DNA from: Leifsonia sp. 1010
Lineage (GTDB): Bacteria; Actinomycetota; Actinomycetes; Actinomycetales; Microbacteriaceae
DNA: 64,000 nt
Direction: 5' to 3'
NCBI RefSeq assembly: GCF_031455295.1
Contig: NZ_JAVDSL010000001.1
Span: forward strand, 682,001 to 746,000
Part shown: piece by piece, positions 7,730-15,777 of the stretch
How the letters are laid out: each line of letters begins with the position of its first letter
Numbering within the stretch: position 1 is the first letter of the stretch
Made by a program: the position numbers and the translations under genes
Notes under the pieces: model-generated
What the model was told of the DNA's origin: nothing
Database searches by the model: none
What the model saw: only the letters and a program-made list of their open reading frames with translations

Positions 7730-8030
7730 TCACAGACTTAGCGCTAGCCGTCGGAGACCAGGAGATCATCTACCTCGATCCCAAGATCGAATACGAACCG
7801 GTGACCGCCTCCGTGTACACCGAGCATCTCCTTGTTCGCGCCTCGTTCAGCCCGTATTCGCAAGCGCAAGACCATACAACAGTGAAGATCACCTCGTACC
7901 CTCACCGCGGACTGGTGAGCTTCAGCGCCTCCGGGAGAGTCCCGACCGGGAGTGGCGATACTCGGCGGGAGTGGCCAGGTCCAGGCCTCTCGCACTGGTC
8001 AGTTCACTCAGATCCGACCTCGACCGCTGA
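7684..8030 (+). pseudogene. Frameshifted gene fragment, unknown
   Basis: One frame reads TVVDKNPDSDGRLITDLALA, then GDQEIIYLDPKIEYEP, SVYTEHLLVRASFS and VKITSYPHRGLVSFS up to about 7920. The next frame then continues with LQRLRESPDREWRYSAGVAR and ALVSSLRSDLDR to a stop at 8030. The two halves make sense together only across a single frameshift near 7915-7925. Neither half has a start codon with a ribosome site. Product unknown; it is best read as a degraded cargo gene of the island. Confidence 0.4.
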
Positions 8031-8209
8031 CCATTTGAGGAAATCAAGGTAAAGCGTCGTCGCGAGAAGAATGTCCCGGACATCTTCTTAGACGGCCCCC
8101 TCCGAGCGCGACAGGATGATGTCGCGGCACTAGATGGTTCCGTCGAACAGTGCATCACGTCACAAGTGACTAAGGGGACGACGAGGACTCCCGGCTGGCG
8201 ACGTGAACC

Positions 8210-8929
8210 TCACGGCCACGCGGCTCGCCAGGTACGTGTTTTGCTATCGATTTCAGCCGACAGCCGCTGCACCGCGGCCTTAGCGGCCGGGTGTTCATAT
8301 GCTGTCCGCCGGTTTCTGTGGATGATGTAGGCAACGCAGTCAGCGAGCTGAACACCAGGGCTACTCTTGGAGTCCACGAAATGGATGGAATCGATGACTG
8401 TTGACAGCAGCCTCCCCGGGACTTCGCCGCCCAGCGGCCTCCATTGCATCTCGCCAACCATATCCGTTGCCCTGAGTTGATGTTCCTGAGTCTGGTCTGC
8501 AATAAGGATCCGGAGCGGCTGGCCAGCACGATAGCTGTCCAGCTTCTCCAACATGAACTGCAAGGCCAAAAGATAGGCATTGTCGTCAAAATGGCCGAGA
8601 TACTTTTGGTGCAGCGCCGGGATGTCGATCGTCGCGTGCACGACAAAAATGTCGAGGTCGAGCAACACCTTGATCACGTCGTCGAACACCGCCAGCAGCT
8701 CGGTCGGGGACTTCCCCTTCCAATAGCCGCCGCCGCCCCAGAGCTCGTTAGCGTGAAACTCGAAGTCGTGGGGTAGCCACCCAAGATGGTGATGTACAAC
8801 CGCCCTCATGCGTTCGGCGAGCGCACGCACGGAGTCCTCCTCGACCGCGACGCCGACGACGGTCAGGTATTTCGGAAGCCGATCTTCGCCGTTCGAAATT
8901 GTCTCGTCGATGTACACAAGCTGGGCCAC
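8210..8929 (-). CDS. DUF3800 domain protein
   Basis: 239 residues with the family marks: N-terminal YIDETI, central FEFHANELWGG, a strand with ILIADQT, and the C-terminal FVDSKSSPGVQLADCVAYII plus a basic HRNRR. The conserved acidic residues are arranged as in RNase H-like folds, but the activity of DUF3800 proteins is not established; they occur mainly on mobile elements and islands. Length is normal for the family, so the gene looks intact, unlike the fragments next to it. No partner gene is adjacent. Confidence 0.85.
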   Translation of the reverse strand: MAQLVYIDETISNGEDRLPKYLTVVGVAVEEDSVRALAERMRAVVHHHLGWLPHDFEFHANELWGGGGYWKGKSPTELLAVFDDVIKVLLDLDIFVVHATIDIPALHQKYLGHFDDNAYLLALQFMLEKLDSYRAGQPLRILIADQTQEHQLRATDMVGEMQWRPLGGEVPGRLLSTVIDSIHFVDSKSSPGVQLADCVAYIIHRNRRTAYEHPAAKAAVQRLSAEIDSKTRTWRAAWP

Positions 8930-9095
8930 TCACCCAGGATGGCACGACCCAACAACACAACAGCGACCGGGGCGCGCGGGTTGGTGCGCTTCGTTCACGC
9001 CTGACCTACTTGCCGATGCGGGCGTTCGATGCCGGCCCGCCGTCGGGCCTTGCCGCAGGCAATCGCAAGCTCAGGGCCTCGCTCGTGGGCTGGCG

Positions 9096-9440
9096 CTAGA
9101 GTTCTGCCCGCTTCCGGTCGAGGTCGATTCCACTCCGCGAGTTGAGCTCTGTCGGCTCGGTGACCGTGTATGGGGGAGACTCGACCGTGGCTAGGCGGGG
9201 TGGTCGATGGTTAAGGTACAAGCTCTCCCATGTCTCGACGCCGTCGACGACAGGCTGGGCGGCAGCTTTGACCTTCCGGCCACGCGCCGCCGAAATGATT
9301 CGGATGGTCGTGCCGATCGCGACGATGGTCCAGAACGAGATCGTGAGATAGAGGCCCGTCGGCGCGCCCGCGACAAAAGCCCAAGACGCCAGCGCAGCCG
9401 CGAGCACAAGCCCAATGAGAACCCAAATTGTGGGACGCAT
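9096..9440 (-). CDS. Small membrane protein, unknown
   Basis: 114 residues with two N-terminal transmembrane helices (about 4-24 and 27-50, LVLAAALASWAFVAGA and LYLTISFWTIVAIGTTIRII) followed by a soluble tail (residues 56-114) rich in Pro, Thr and charged residues. ATG at 9440 is preceded on its strand by AGAGAGGA. No homology recognised. It lies in the A/T-richer island and has no operon partner. Confidence 0.6.
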   Translation of the reverse strand: MRPTIWVLIGLVLAAALASWAFVAGAPTGLYLTISFWTIVAIGTTIRIISAARGRKVKAAAQPVVDGVETWESLYLNHRPPRLATVESPPYTVTEPTELNSRSGIDLDRKRAEL

Positions 9441-9674
9441 TCGTCCTCCTCTCTTCCAGAATAACTCTCGAATGGGCCAGTGGGTAGACGGCGAAGTCTA
9501 GCGAAAGCGAACTGATTTCACAGGACTCGTTCTCGGCGACTGTGATCCATAGCCTGACGATAGGTTCCGTAAGTCGACCGGCGGGGGTTCGGTCGCTGGA
9601 TGTGATGGGGGTCTCGCTCGGGAGCGGCAGCTCACGATGCGGTCGATGCTGCGCGGGACTTTAAGGAGTAAGGA

Positions 9675-10295
9675 ATGCAAGCAAGAACGAGGAAGTTCGC
9701 CCTTGGTGTCGCCGTCGTGGCGGCAACGATCAGCACGCTGGCGATCGCGCCCGCAGCGAATGCCGCACCAGCGCCGGCAGCAGCCATTCAAGCGGCCACT
9801 GCAGACGCAGCGCCGCCTGCAGTCGCCCTGGACCCGTCGACGTTCTCCGGTCCGCTGGTGATCGCTGTTCCGTCCGGCCACGAGGTCGTCGTCAACGTCA
9901 AGGCAGGGGACGCTCCGAAGGTCATCGCTGATGTCCAGGCCGCGGACCGGGCAGGCAAGACCCAAACCCTCGGAAAGGTCATGGCGCCGATGTCTGGCTG
10001 CGGGGAGACGGTGCGTTCGGTCGCCGGACCCGGGACCTGGTGGACGAGCGTTCAGGGGTGCGCGGTTGCCGGATACAACGGGTACAACCGCCAGTACCAC
10101 TGGGAGAACGGTTCGGACGTCGAGCTGTGCACGAACGGCCGCGGCTACAACTCCAGTCACGCAGCAGCCTGGTACTCGACCGGCTGCTCTGGCGGGGATT
10201 ACAGCGTTCCGTGGGGCAACGTGTTGGCCTACACCCAGATGCAGGGATTCTCACTGTCCGGCGTAACCGGGGCTGCATACCTTTGGCGCGCCTGA
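9675..10295 (+). CDS. Secreted four-cysteine protein
   Basis: 206 residues, ATG at 9675 behind TAAGGAGTAAGGA. A typical signal peptide (basic MQARTRK, hydrophobic core, cleavage near AANA-AP at residue 30) is followed by an Ala-rich spacer (31-50). The mature domain has four cysteines (C109, C129, C152, C171), many aromatics, and GTWWTSVQGCAVAGYNGYNR and HAAAWYSTGCSGG segments. It is probably an extracellular disulfide-bonded protein. No catalytic motif is recognised. A small two-helix membrane protein follows after a strong hairpin, a layout also seen for secreted antagonistic peptides and their immunity proteins; that link is only a hypothesis. Confidence 0.75.
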   Translation: MQARTRKFALGVAVVAATISTLAIAPAANAAPAPAAAIQAATADAAPPAVALDPSTFSGPLVIAVPSGHEVVVNVKAGDAPKVIADVQAADRAGKTQTLGKVMAPMSGCGETVRSVAGPGTWWTSVQGCAVAGYNGYNRQYHWENGSDVELCTNGRGYNSSHAAAWYSTGCSGGDYSVPWGNVLAYTQMQGFSLSGVTGAAYLWRA

Positions 10296-10311
10296 CCCAC
10301 ATATGGTGAAA

Positions 10312-10347
10312 GGAGCCGGCTCGCCGGAGACCTGGCGAGCCGGCTCC
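10312..10347 (+). terminator. Perfect 14-bp hairpin between two genes
   Basis: GGAGCCGGCTCGCC (10312-10325) and GGCGAGCCGGCTCC (10334-10347) pair perfectly around the 8-nt loop GGAGACCT. No U-tract follows. It lies 16 bp after the secreted-protein stop and just before the AGGAGGAG ribosome site of the next gene, so it could end most transcripts or lower expression of the downstream gene. Confidence 0.65.
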
Positions 10348-10369
10348 CGAGTAGGAGGAGACCGAAACG

Positions 10370-10684
10370 ATGAACTCATCCAAGCTTCGACCCAATGTCG
10401 TCCTCTGGTGGGGCGTCGGCCTGGCCGTTGTCGGCGCGCTGCTCGGGATCTTTGTCCCGAGCCTCAGCTACTACCTCGCCGACTCCAGCAACTCGGCCGG
10501 GGGAGTAAGTAATGGCCTGCTCTCATTCATGGAGATCCTCGTGCGCGTGCTCGGAGCCATCGTGCCCACACTCGGCATCGTCCTCATCGGCGCCTCGATC
10601 GTCATGGCCTACCTCCGACAGCTGCTGCGTCCCACGTTGGGGGCTATGGTGACCGCGCGACGGCAGTCGATGGAGACTGACTAG
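10370..10684 (+). CDS. Small two-helix membrane protein
   Basis: 104 residues, ATG at 10370 after the strong site AGGAGGAGACC. Transmembrane helices lie at about 11-30 (VLWWGVGLAVVGALLGIFV) and 56-80 (VLGAIVPTLGIVLIGASIVMAYL), with a short Ser/Asn-rich loop between and a basic C-terminus (RQLLRPTLGAMVTARRQ) on the inside. No family recognised. It lies 74 bp downstream of the secreted four-cysteine gene and may be co-transcribed through the intervening hairpin. Confidence 0.65.
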   Translation: MNSSKLRPNVVLWWGVGLAVVGALLGIFVPSLSYYLADSSNSAGGVSNGLLSFMEILVRVLGAIVPTLGIVLIGASIVMAYLRQLLRPTLGAMVTARRQSMETD

Positions 10685-10886
10685 GTCTAGGCATTCCTGC
10701 CTCGGGTCTGCACCGGCTTTTGAAATGGTCCCCCGGGCGCCGACGAGAAGCCCACGCACGGCGAGGGTTTCTGTGCTCGCGGCGCGAACTCGGCGCGTCA
10801 ACCACCGAGATGCCGGTCAGGGATGGGTTCTTCGACCGGCTGAATTGTTAGGACAGATTTCCCGAATCGTTGGAACAGCCCTCGAG

Positions 10887-10975
10887 CGGAGACGGAGGGA
10901 TTTGAACCCTCGGTCCCCTTACGGGGACTCCACCTTAGCAGGGTGGTGCACTAGGCCTGACTATGCGACGTCTCC
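10887..10975 (-). tRNA. tRNA-Ser(GCU)
   Basis: The minus strand folds as a class II tRNA. The acceptor pairs GGAGACG with CGTCTCC and has a G discriminator. The anticodon stem CCACC/GGTGG encloses the loop CTGCTAA (anticodon GCU, reading AGC/AGU). A long variable arm AGTCCCCGTAAGGGGACC follows, then a T arm GAGGG-TTCAAAT-CCCTC. No CCA is encoded. The 3' end (10887) points toward the A/T-rich island at lower coordinates. Confidence 0.97.
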
Positions 10976-11045
10976 AGCGCGACCGCGAACGGACGCACGA
11001 CAGCCATCATAACGGACGCCGCGGGGGTGCCCGGACACGGTTCTC

Positions 11046-11690
11046 TCAGGCGCCGACGGGGACGTGTTGCGTCACGGTGCCGAGGATCTCGCTGACGAGC
11101 AGGATCGACCAGACCGTCGCCAGGACCATCGTGACGACGTACGCCGCGATCGCCACCCAGAGGGGCGCCAGCCCGCGGCCGTCGGCGACCTTGCGCACGA
11201 TGACGCTGCGGCCGATCGGGTAGACGATCCCGAGGAACGACCACGCCCAGTGGAAGGGTCGCTCCATTCCGCGTCGGACGAGCTCGCGGTAGTCCAGCCA
11301 GGAGAAGACGATCGTCGCTGCCGAGATCAGCCAGCTCACACCCATGACCACGAAATACAGCGGGCCGCCGAGAAGGGCGAACGGGTCCGTCAGCACCACA
11401 CCGGAACCATCGGGCGCGGTACGGAACATCGCCTGCGGGTGCAACAGGAACAACAGCAGTCCGGTCACCACCGGTGCGACCGCGACAAGCCAGATCCACA
11501 CCGTGTACACCGGGGTGCCCGGCGCGAGCGGGCGGCGCGGCGGGGGCCCGTACGGAGACGGCGCCGCGTACGGAGACGGCGCTGCCGGTGCGAGCTGGTC
11601 GCCCCAGCGGGAGCCGTCCCACCAGCGCAGCGCGCCGGACCCGTAGGGGTCCGGATACCAGCCGGCGGCGGGAGGGACCGGGTCGGTCAT
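11046..11690 (-). CDS. DUF2510 membrane protein
   Basis: 214 residues. Residues 8-32 are a DUF2510 motif (AGWYPDPYGSGALRWWDGSRW), a short WW-like module of actinobacterial membrane proteins. A Pro-rich linker follows (APSPYAAPSPYGPPP). From about residue 60 there are four transmembrane helices (IWLVAVAPVVTGLLLFLL, YFVVMGVSWLISAATIVFSW, HWAWSFLGIVYPIG, WVAIAAYVVTMVLATVWSILL). Function unknown. ATG at 11690 lies 8 bp from the end of the next gene upstream on the same strand, so the two may be co-transcribed. Confidence 0.85.
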   Translation of the reverse strand: MTDPVPPAAGWYPDPYGSGALRWWDGSRWGDQLAPAAPSPYAAPSPYGPPPRRPLAPGTPVYTVWIWLVAVAPVVTGLLLFLLHPQAMFRTAPDGSGVVLTDPFALLGGPLYFVVMGVSWLISAATIVFSWLDYRELVRRGMERPFHWAWSFLGIVYPIGRSVIVRKVADGRGLAPLWVAIAAYVVTMVLATVWSILLVSEILGTVTQHVPVGA

Positions 11691-11697
11691 CGTCGGA

Positions 11698-12021
11698 TCA
11701 GGAGTCGTGGCCGACGGCGGGCTCGCCGACGAACTGGTGCGACTCGCTGGCGAGCTCCGGCCAGTCCTCGGTGTCGGCGATGCGCACCCAGGAGCCCTTG
11801 GCCTCGCTGCGGCCGGCGGGGACGGCGGTGGCGACGTCGCGGCCGATCAGGTCGTCGGCGCGGCCGGTGGGGAGGTCGACCACGAGGTCCGTGCCGTCCA
11901 GGTAGGCGAACAGGCGGCCGTGCACGTGGAGTCCGGTGGCGGTGACCGACACGTCCAGGTCGGGGTCCTCCAGCAGCTGCGCCGCAAGCAGTTCGAACGA
12001 CGGTACGGGGCTGTCGGTCAT
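11698..12021 (-). CDS. TfoX/YjbR-like small protein
   Basis: 107 residues: an N-terminal helix (FELLAAQLLEDPDLDVSV), a strand pair (LHVHGRLFAYLDGTDLVVDLP), a helix (RADDLIGRDVATAV) and WVRIADTEDWPELASESHQFVG. The order resembles TfoX N-terminal or MmcQ/YjbR-type small domains, in which a strand reading (K/R)xFA.L.xxxLVVKLP is followed by the xxRVxELI helix. Biochemical role unknown. Start ATG at 12021 with AGAGGGAGAGG upstream. It forms a probable two-gene unit with the DUF2510 gene. Confidence 0.6.
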   Translation of the reverse strand: MTDSPVPSFELLAAQLLEDPDLDVSVTATGLHVHGRLFAYLDGTDLVVDLPTGRADDLIGRDVATAVPAGRSEAKGSWVRIADTEDWPELASESHQFVGEPAVGHDS

Positions 12022-12085
12022 GCGATTCCTCTCCCTCTGTGCTCCGGGTGGGGCACGCTCGAAACACTACCCGGTCGCCACATGG

Positions 12086-12961
12086 TCAGCCGAGGAGCGC
12101 CTCGTGCGCGACCTCGAGCAGCCGGCCGGTCCGGAACTCCTCGTGAGCCGTCACCGTCAGGACGGCGCCGTGCGCGTCGTCGACGACGACGTACTGCCCG
12201 TACCGTCCATCGAATCGCCACAGGCCTGACGGGCCCTCCCAGGTCGCGATCCCGTAGTGGGCGGAGGTGCCGTCGCTGCCGGTGTCGCGCCAGTCCGCGT
12301 GCATCCCGTCGATCCAGGCGGCGCTCACGATCCGCGATCCGCGCCACTCGCCGCGGTCGCGCAGCACACGGCCGATGCGGGTCAGCTCCTCGGTGCGCAG
12401 CTGGAGGCCGCTGCCCGCGACGATCCAGCCCAGCGGGCACCTCATCCACTGCGGGTTGTCGATGCCCAGAGGCTCGAACAGCCGCGGGAGCAGCCAGTCG
12501 CGCACGTCCCCCACGGCAGCGCCGAGCATCCGCATGGCAACGTAGGTGCTCGCGTCCGAGTAGAGGAAGTGCTCCCCCGGGCCGCGGGTCGGGAGGCGGA
12601 GCATCTCCTGCGCCAGGTCGGCGCCCGGCACCGGCTGGTCGCCGAACCACTGGAAATCGATGCCGCTCGACATGGTCAGCAGGTGGCGGAGCGACACCGC
12701 TCCTACCCCGTCGCCGAGCTCCAGCCCGGGGAGCGCCTCCGCGACGGTCGTGTCGAGGGTCAGCACGCCTTCGTCGACCGCGATGCCCGCGGCCAGCGCG
12801 CTGACCCCCTTCGATACGGAGTACACGTTCACCCGGTCGTCGCTGCGCCAGCGGTGGTCCGCCTCGTCGTCACCCACCAGGGCGTGGGCGCCGTACGCGC
12901 CCAGCCCTTCCCGATCCACGGTGCGAACGAAGCGGTCCAGGAGCTGGTCGGCGGCAGTCAT
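12086..12961 (-). CDS. Serine hydrolase, class C beta-lactamase family
   Basis: 291 residues of the beta-lactamase/penicillin-binding esterase fold. The catalytic SxxK is S48-V-S-K51 (VYSVSKGVSAL), the second motif is Y134-S-D (HFLYSDAST), and LTMSSGIDF is the usual conserved stretch. No signal peptide, so it is cytoplasmic; such proteins are esterases or D-aminopeptidases rather than resistance enzymes. The C-terminal HxG motif is not obvious; GRYGQYVVV is the likely counterpart of the b3 strand. It ends 4 bp from kdpC coordinates on the same strand and may be read through from the kdp transcript. Confidence 0.88.
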   Translation of the reverse strand: MTAADQLLDRFVRTVDREGLGAYGAHALVGDDEADHRWRSDDRVNVYSVSKGVSALAAGIAVDEGVLTLDTTVAEALPGLELGDGVGAVSLRHLLTMSSGIDFQWFGDQPVPGADLAQEMLRLPTRGPGEHFLYSDASTYVAMRMLGAAVGDVRDWLLPRLFEPLGIDNPQWMRCPLGWIVAGSGLQLRTEELTRIGRVLRDRGEWRGSRIVSAAWIDGMHADWRDTGSDGTSAHYGIATWEGPSGLWRFDGRYGQYVVVDDAHGAVLTVTAHEEFRTGRLLEVAHEALLG

Positions 12962-12965
12962 ACCC

Positions 12966-13583
12966 TCATTCTGACGGCGCCATCGCCTCGAGAGCGATGT
13001 TCAGCTGCAGGACGTTGACGGTCGGCTCCCCCAGGTAGCCCAGGTCGCGCTGCTGGACGTGCTTCTCGACGAGGGCACGCACCCGGTCCGCGCTGATGCC
13101 TCGGGCCTTCGCCACCGCATCCACCTGGAGCAGCGCGTACACCGGCGAGATCTGCGGGTCCAATCCCGAGCCGGATGCGGTCAGCGCGTCGGGCGGGATC
13201 CGGCCGACGCTGACGCCGTCCACCTTCTCGATGACCTTCGCCCGCTCGTCGATCGACGTCAGGAGGTCCGGGTTGTTCGGTCCGAGGTTGCTGCCGCTGG
13301 ACGCGCCGCCGTCGTACCCGTCGCCCGCCGCAGACGGCCGGGACTGGAACCACTGCGGCAGCGGGTTCCCCTTCTTGTCGGTGAAGGACTGACCGATCAG
13401 GCTCGAGCCGACCACCTTCCCCTGCGCGGTGACGGTCGAGCCGTTCGCCTGCGCGGGGAGGGTGAGCTGGCCGATCCCCGTGACCACCAGCGGGTAGGCG
13501 ACGCCGAGGACGACGGTGAAGATGAGCAGTGCCCGGAGGGCGACCCAGTACTGGCGCCCGGTTCCCCGTGTCGAAGCATTCAT
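12966..13583 (-). CDS. kdpC: Potassium-transporting ATPase KdpC subunit
   Basis: 205 residues. One N-terminal transmembrane helix (about 13-38, WVALRALLIFTVVLGVAYPLVVTGIGQL) is followed by the conserved SSLIGQSF, YFQSRPSAA-like QWFQSRPSAAGDGYD, GSNLGPNNPDL and DALTASGSGLDPQISP segments. KdpC associates with KdpB and assists ATP binding in the high-affinity K+ pump KdpFABC. It is the last subunit gene of the operon, 20 bp after kdpB, with normal length. Confidence 0.97.
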   Translation of the reverse strand: MNASTRGTGRQYWVALRALLIFTVVLGVAYPLVVTGIGQLTLPAQANGSTVTAQGKVVGSSLIGQSFTDKKGNPLPQWFQSRPSAAGDGYDGGASSGSNLGPNNPDLLTSIDERAKVIEKVDGVSVGRIPPDALTASGSGLDPQISPVYALLQVDAVAKARGISADRVRALVEKHVQQRDLGYLGEPTVNVLQLNIALEAMAPSE

Positions 13584-13603
13584 GATGAGTTCCGTTCTGA
13601 TTT

Positions 13604-15775
13604 CTAGAATCCGGGGATCAGGCTGACGACCAGGTCGATCAGCTTGATGCCGATGAAGGGGGCGATGATGCCGCCGAGGCCGTAGATCAGTAGGTTGCTG
13701 CGCAGCAGGGCCGAGGCCGAGGCGGCCCGGTAGCGGACACCGCGCAGTGCGAGCGGGATCAGGATCACGATGATGATCGCGTTGAAGATCACCGCGGACA
13801 GGATCGCGGACGACGACGAGTGCAACTGCATGATGTTGATCGCCTGCAGCCCGGGGAACACCCCGACGAACATCGCCGGGATGATCGCGAAGTACTTCGC
13901 CACGTCGTTCGCGATCGAGAACGTCGTGAGCGCGCCGCGGGTGATGAGCAGCTGCTTACCGATGCGGACGATGTCGATCAGCTTGGTGGGGTCGGAGTCG
14001 AGGTCGACCATGTTGCCCGCCTCCTTCGCCGCCGAGGTGCCCGTGTTCATCGCGACGCCGACATCCGCCTGCGCGAGCGCCGGGGCGTCGTTCGTGCCGT
14101 CGCCGGTCATGGCGACGAGGTTGCCGCCCTCCTGCTCCTTGCGGATGAGAGCGAGCTTGTCCTCGGGGGTCGCCTCGGCCAGGAAGTCGTCGACACCGGC
14201 TTCCGCGGCGATGGCGCGGGCGGTCACCGGGTTGTCGCCCGTGATCATCACGGTGCGGATGCCCATCCGGCGCATGTCCGCGAACCGCTCGGTGAGCCCC
14301 GCCTTGACGATGTCCTTCAGATAGATCACGCCGAGGATGGTGGCCTCGCCCGTCGCGGACTTCGTGGCGACCGCCAGCGGGGTGCCGCCGGCTTCGGAGA
14401 TGTGCAGCACCTTCTCGTCGAGATCGCTGAGGATCGAGGAGGCGACGGGAGTGGACTCCTGCGCCCACGCGACGACCATCGACGCCGCCCCCTTGCGCAC
14501 CTGCGACCCGTCGGCGAAGTCGACGCCGCTCATCCGGGTCTGCGCGGTGAACGGCACCACAACGCCGTCGAGGGTTCCGGCCTGAACGAATCCCTGCTGT
14601 TCGGCGAGCGCGACCACCGAGGAGCTCTCCGGGGTCGGGTCGCTCAGGGATGCCTGCGCAGCCGCCTTCACGAGCTCACGCTGGTCCACTCCCTCCACCG
14701 CCGTGAAATCCGCAGCCTGGCGGTTGCCGTACGTGATGGTGCCGGTCTTGTCGAGGAGGAGCGTCGTCACGTCGCCGGCCGCCTCCACCGCACGCCCCGA
14801 CATCGCGAGGACGTTGTGCTGCACCAGGCGGTCCATCCCCGCGATGCCGATCGCCGACAGCAGCGCGCCGATCGTCGTCGGGATGAGACACACCAGCAGG
14901 GCGACCAGCACCGTGACGCTCGGTGCGGCATCCGCGAACCCGGCCGTGGGGCCGAGCACCAGGACGACGACGACGAACACGATCGTCAGCGCCGCGAGCA
15001 GGATGTTCAGGGCGATCTCGTTGGGCGTCTTCTGCCGTGCCGCGCCCTCCACCAGCTTGATCATCCGGTCGACGAAGGTCTCCCCCGGCTTGCTGGTGAT
15101 CCGCACCACGATCCGGTCGGACAGCACCCGGGTGCCGCCCGTGACGGCGCTGCGGTCGCCGCCCGACTCGCGGACCACCGGAGCGGATTCGCCCGTGATG
15201 GCCGACTCGTCGACGGAGGCGATGCCCCAGACGATGTCGCCGTCGCCGGGGATGAGTTCCCCGGCCGTGACGACCACGACATCCCCCAGGCGCAGCTCGG
15301 CCGAGGGGACCTGGGCCACGGCTGCGGCGAGCGCCGCACCATCCGACTCGGGGTCGTAGTCGGCGACCCGGTTGGCGACGGTCGTGGTCCGCGTCTTGCG
15401 GAGGCTGGCGGCCTGGGCCTTGCCGCGGCCCTCGGCGACCGACTCCGCCAGGGTGGCGAAGAGCACGGTGAGCCACAGCCAGACGGCGATCGCCCAGGTG
15501 AAGGCGAGCGTGGTGACCGTGCCGCCGGAGGTCTGCCGGCCGAGGAACGGCTCGGCGATGGCCAGGACGGTGGTCAGCGCAGCGCCGACCTCGACGATGA
15601 ACATGACCGGGTTGTGCCACATGTCGCGCGGGTCGAGCTTGCGGAACGCGCCGGGGAGCCCGGCCCAGAGCTGCCGGATGCCGAACGCGCCGGTCGGTGT
15701 TTTGGCGCCGGGCGCCTTTCCGCCGTGGGGCTGGTTCTGGCCGCGGTCCTCCGCGGTGTCGGTGAGAGTGGACAT
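13604..15775 (-). CDS. kdpB: Potassium-transporting ATPase KdpB subunit
   Basis: 723 residues, P-type ATPase. The phosphorylation motif is D342-KTGT ([12 protein letters not shown]), the actuator loop is SAITGES, and the hinge is [13 protein letters not shown] with [21 protein letters not shown]. Seven membrane spans are distributed as in the family. The start is ATG 15775 ([10 protein letters not shown]), 2 bp after the kdpA stop; an N-terminal hydrophilic extension of about 30 residues precedes the conserved core. The frame is open further upstream, but that part overlaps kdpA out of frame and is not coding. KdpB hydrolyses ATP to drive K+ uptake at low external K+. Confidence 0.97.
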   Translation of the reverse strand: MSTLTDTAEDRGQNQPHGGKAPGAKTPTGAFGIRQLWAGLPGAFRKLDPRDMWHNPVMFIVEVGAALTTVLAIAEPFLGRQTSGGTVTTLAFTWAIAVWLWLTVLFATLAESVAEGRGKAQAASLRKTRTTTVANRVADYDPESDGAALAAAVAQVPSAELRLGDVVVVTAGELIPGDGDIVWGIASVDESAITGESAPVVRESGGDRSAVTGGTRVLSDRIVVRITSKPGETFVDRMIKLVEGAARQKTPNEIALNILLAALTIVFVVVVLVLGPTAGFADAAPSVTVLVALLVCLIPTTIGALLSAIGIAGMDRLVQHNVLAMSGRAVEAAGDVTTLLLDKTGTITYGNRQAADFTAVEGVDQRELVKAAAQASLSDPTPESSSVVALAEQQGFVQAGTLDGVVVPFTAQTRMSGVDFADGSQVRKGAASMVVAWAQESTPVASSILSDLDEKVLHISEAGGTPLAVATKSATGEATILGVIYLKDIVKAGLTERFADMRRMGIRTVMITGDNPVTARAIAAEAGVDDFLAEATPEDKLALIRKEQEGGNLVAMTGDGTNDAPALAQADVGVAMNTGTSAAKEAGNMVDLDSDPTKLIDIVRIGKQLLITRGALTTFSIANDVAKYFAIIPAMFVGVFPGLQAINIMQLHSSSSAILSAVIFNAIIIVILIPLALRGVRYRAASASALLRSNLLIYGLGGIIAPFIGIKLIDLVVSLIPGF

Positions 15776-15777
15776 GA

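Noticed and set aside
4000-10886. A second copy of the tRNA-Ser(GCU) 3' end (att site) left of the island
   Set aside because: By eye I found no repeat of the tRNA 3' segment in this range. The left limit of the island could not be fixed.
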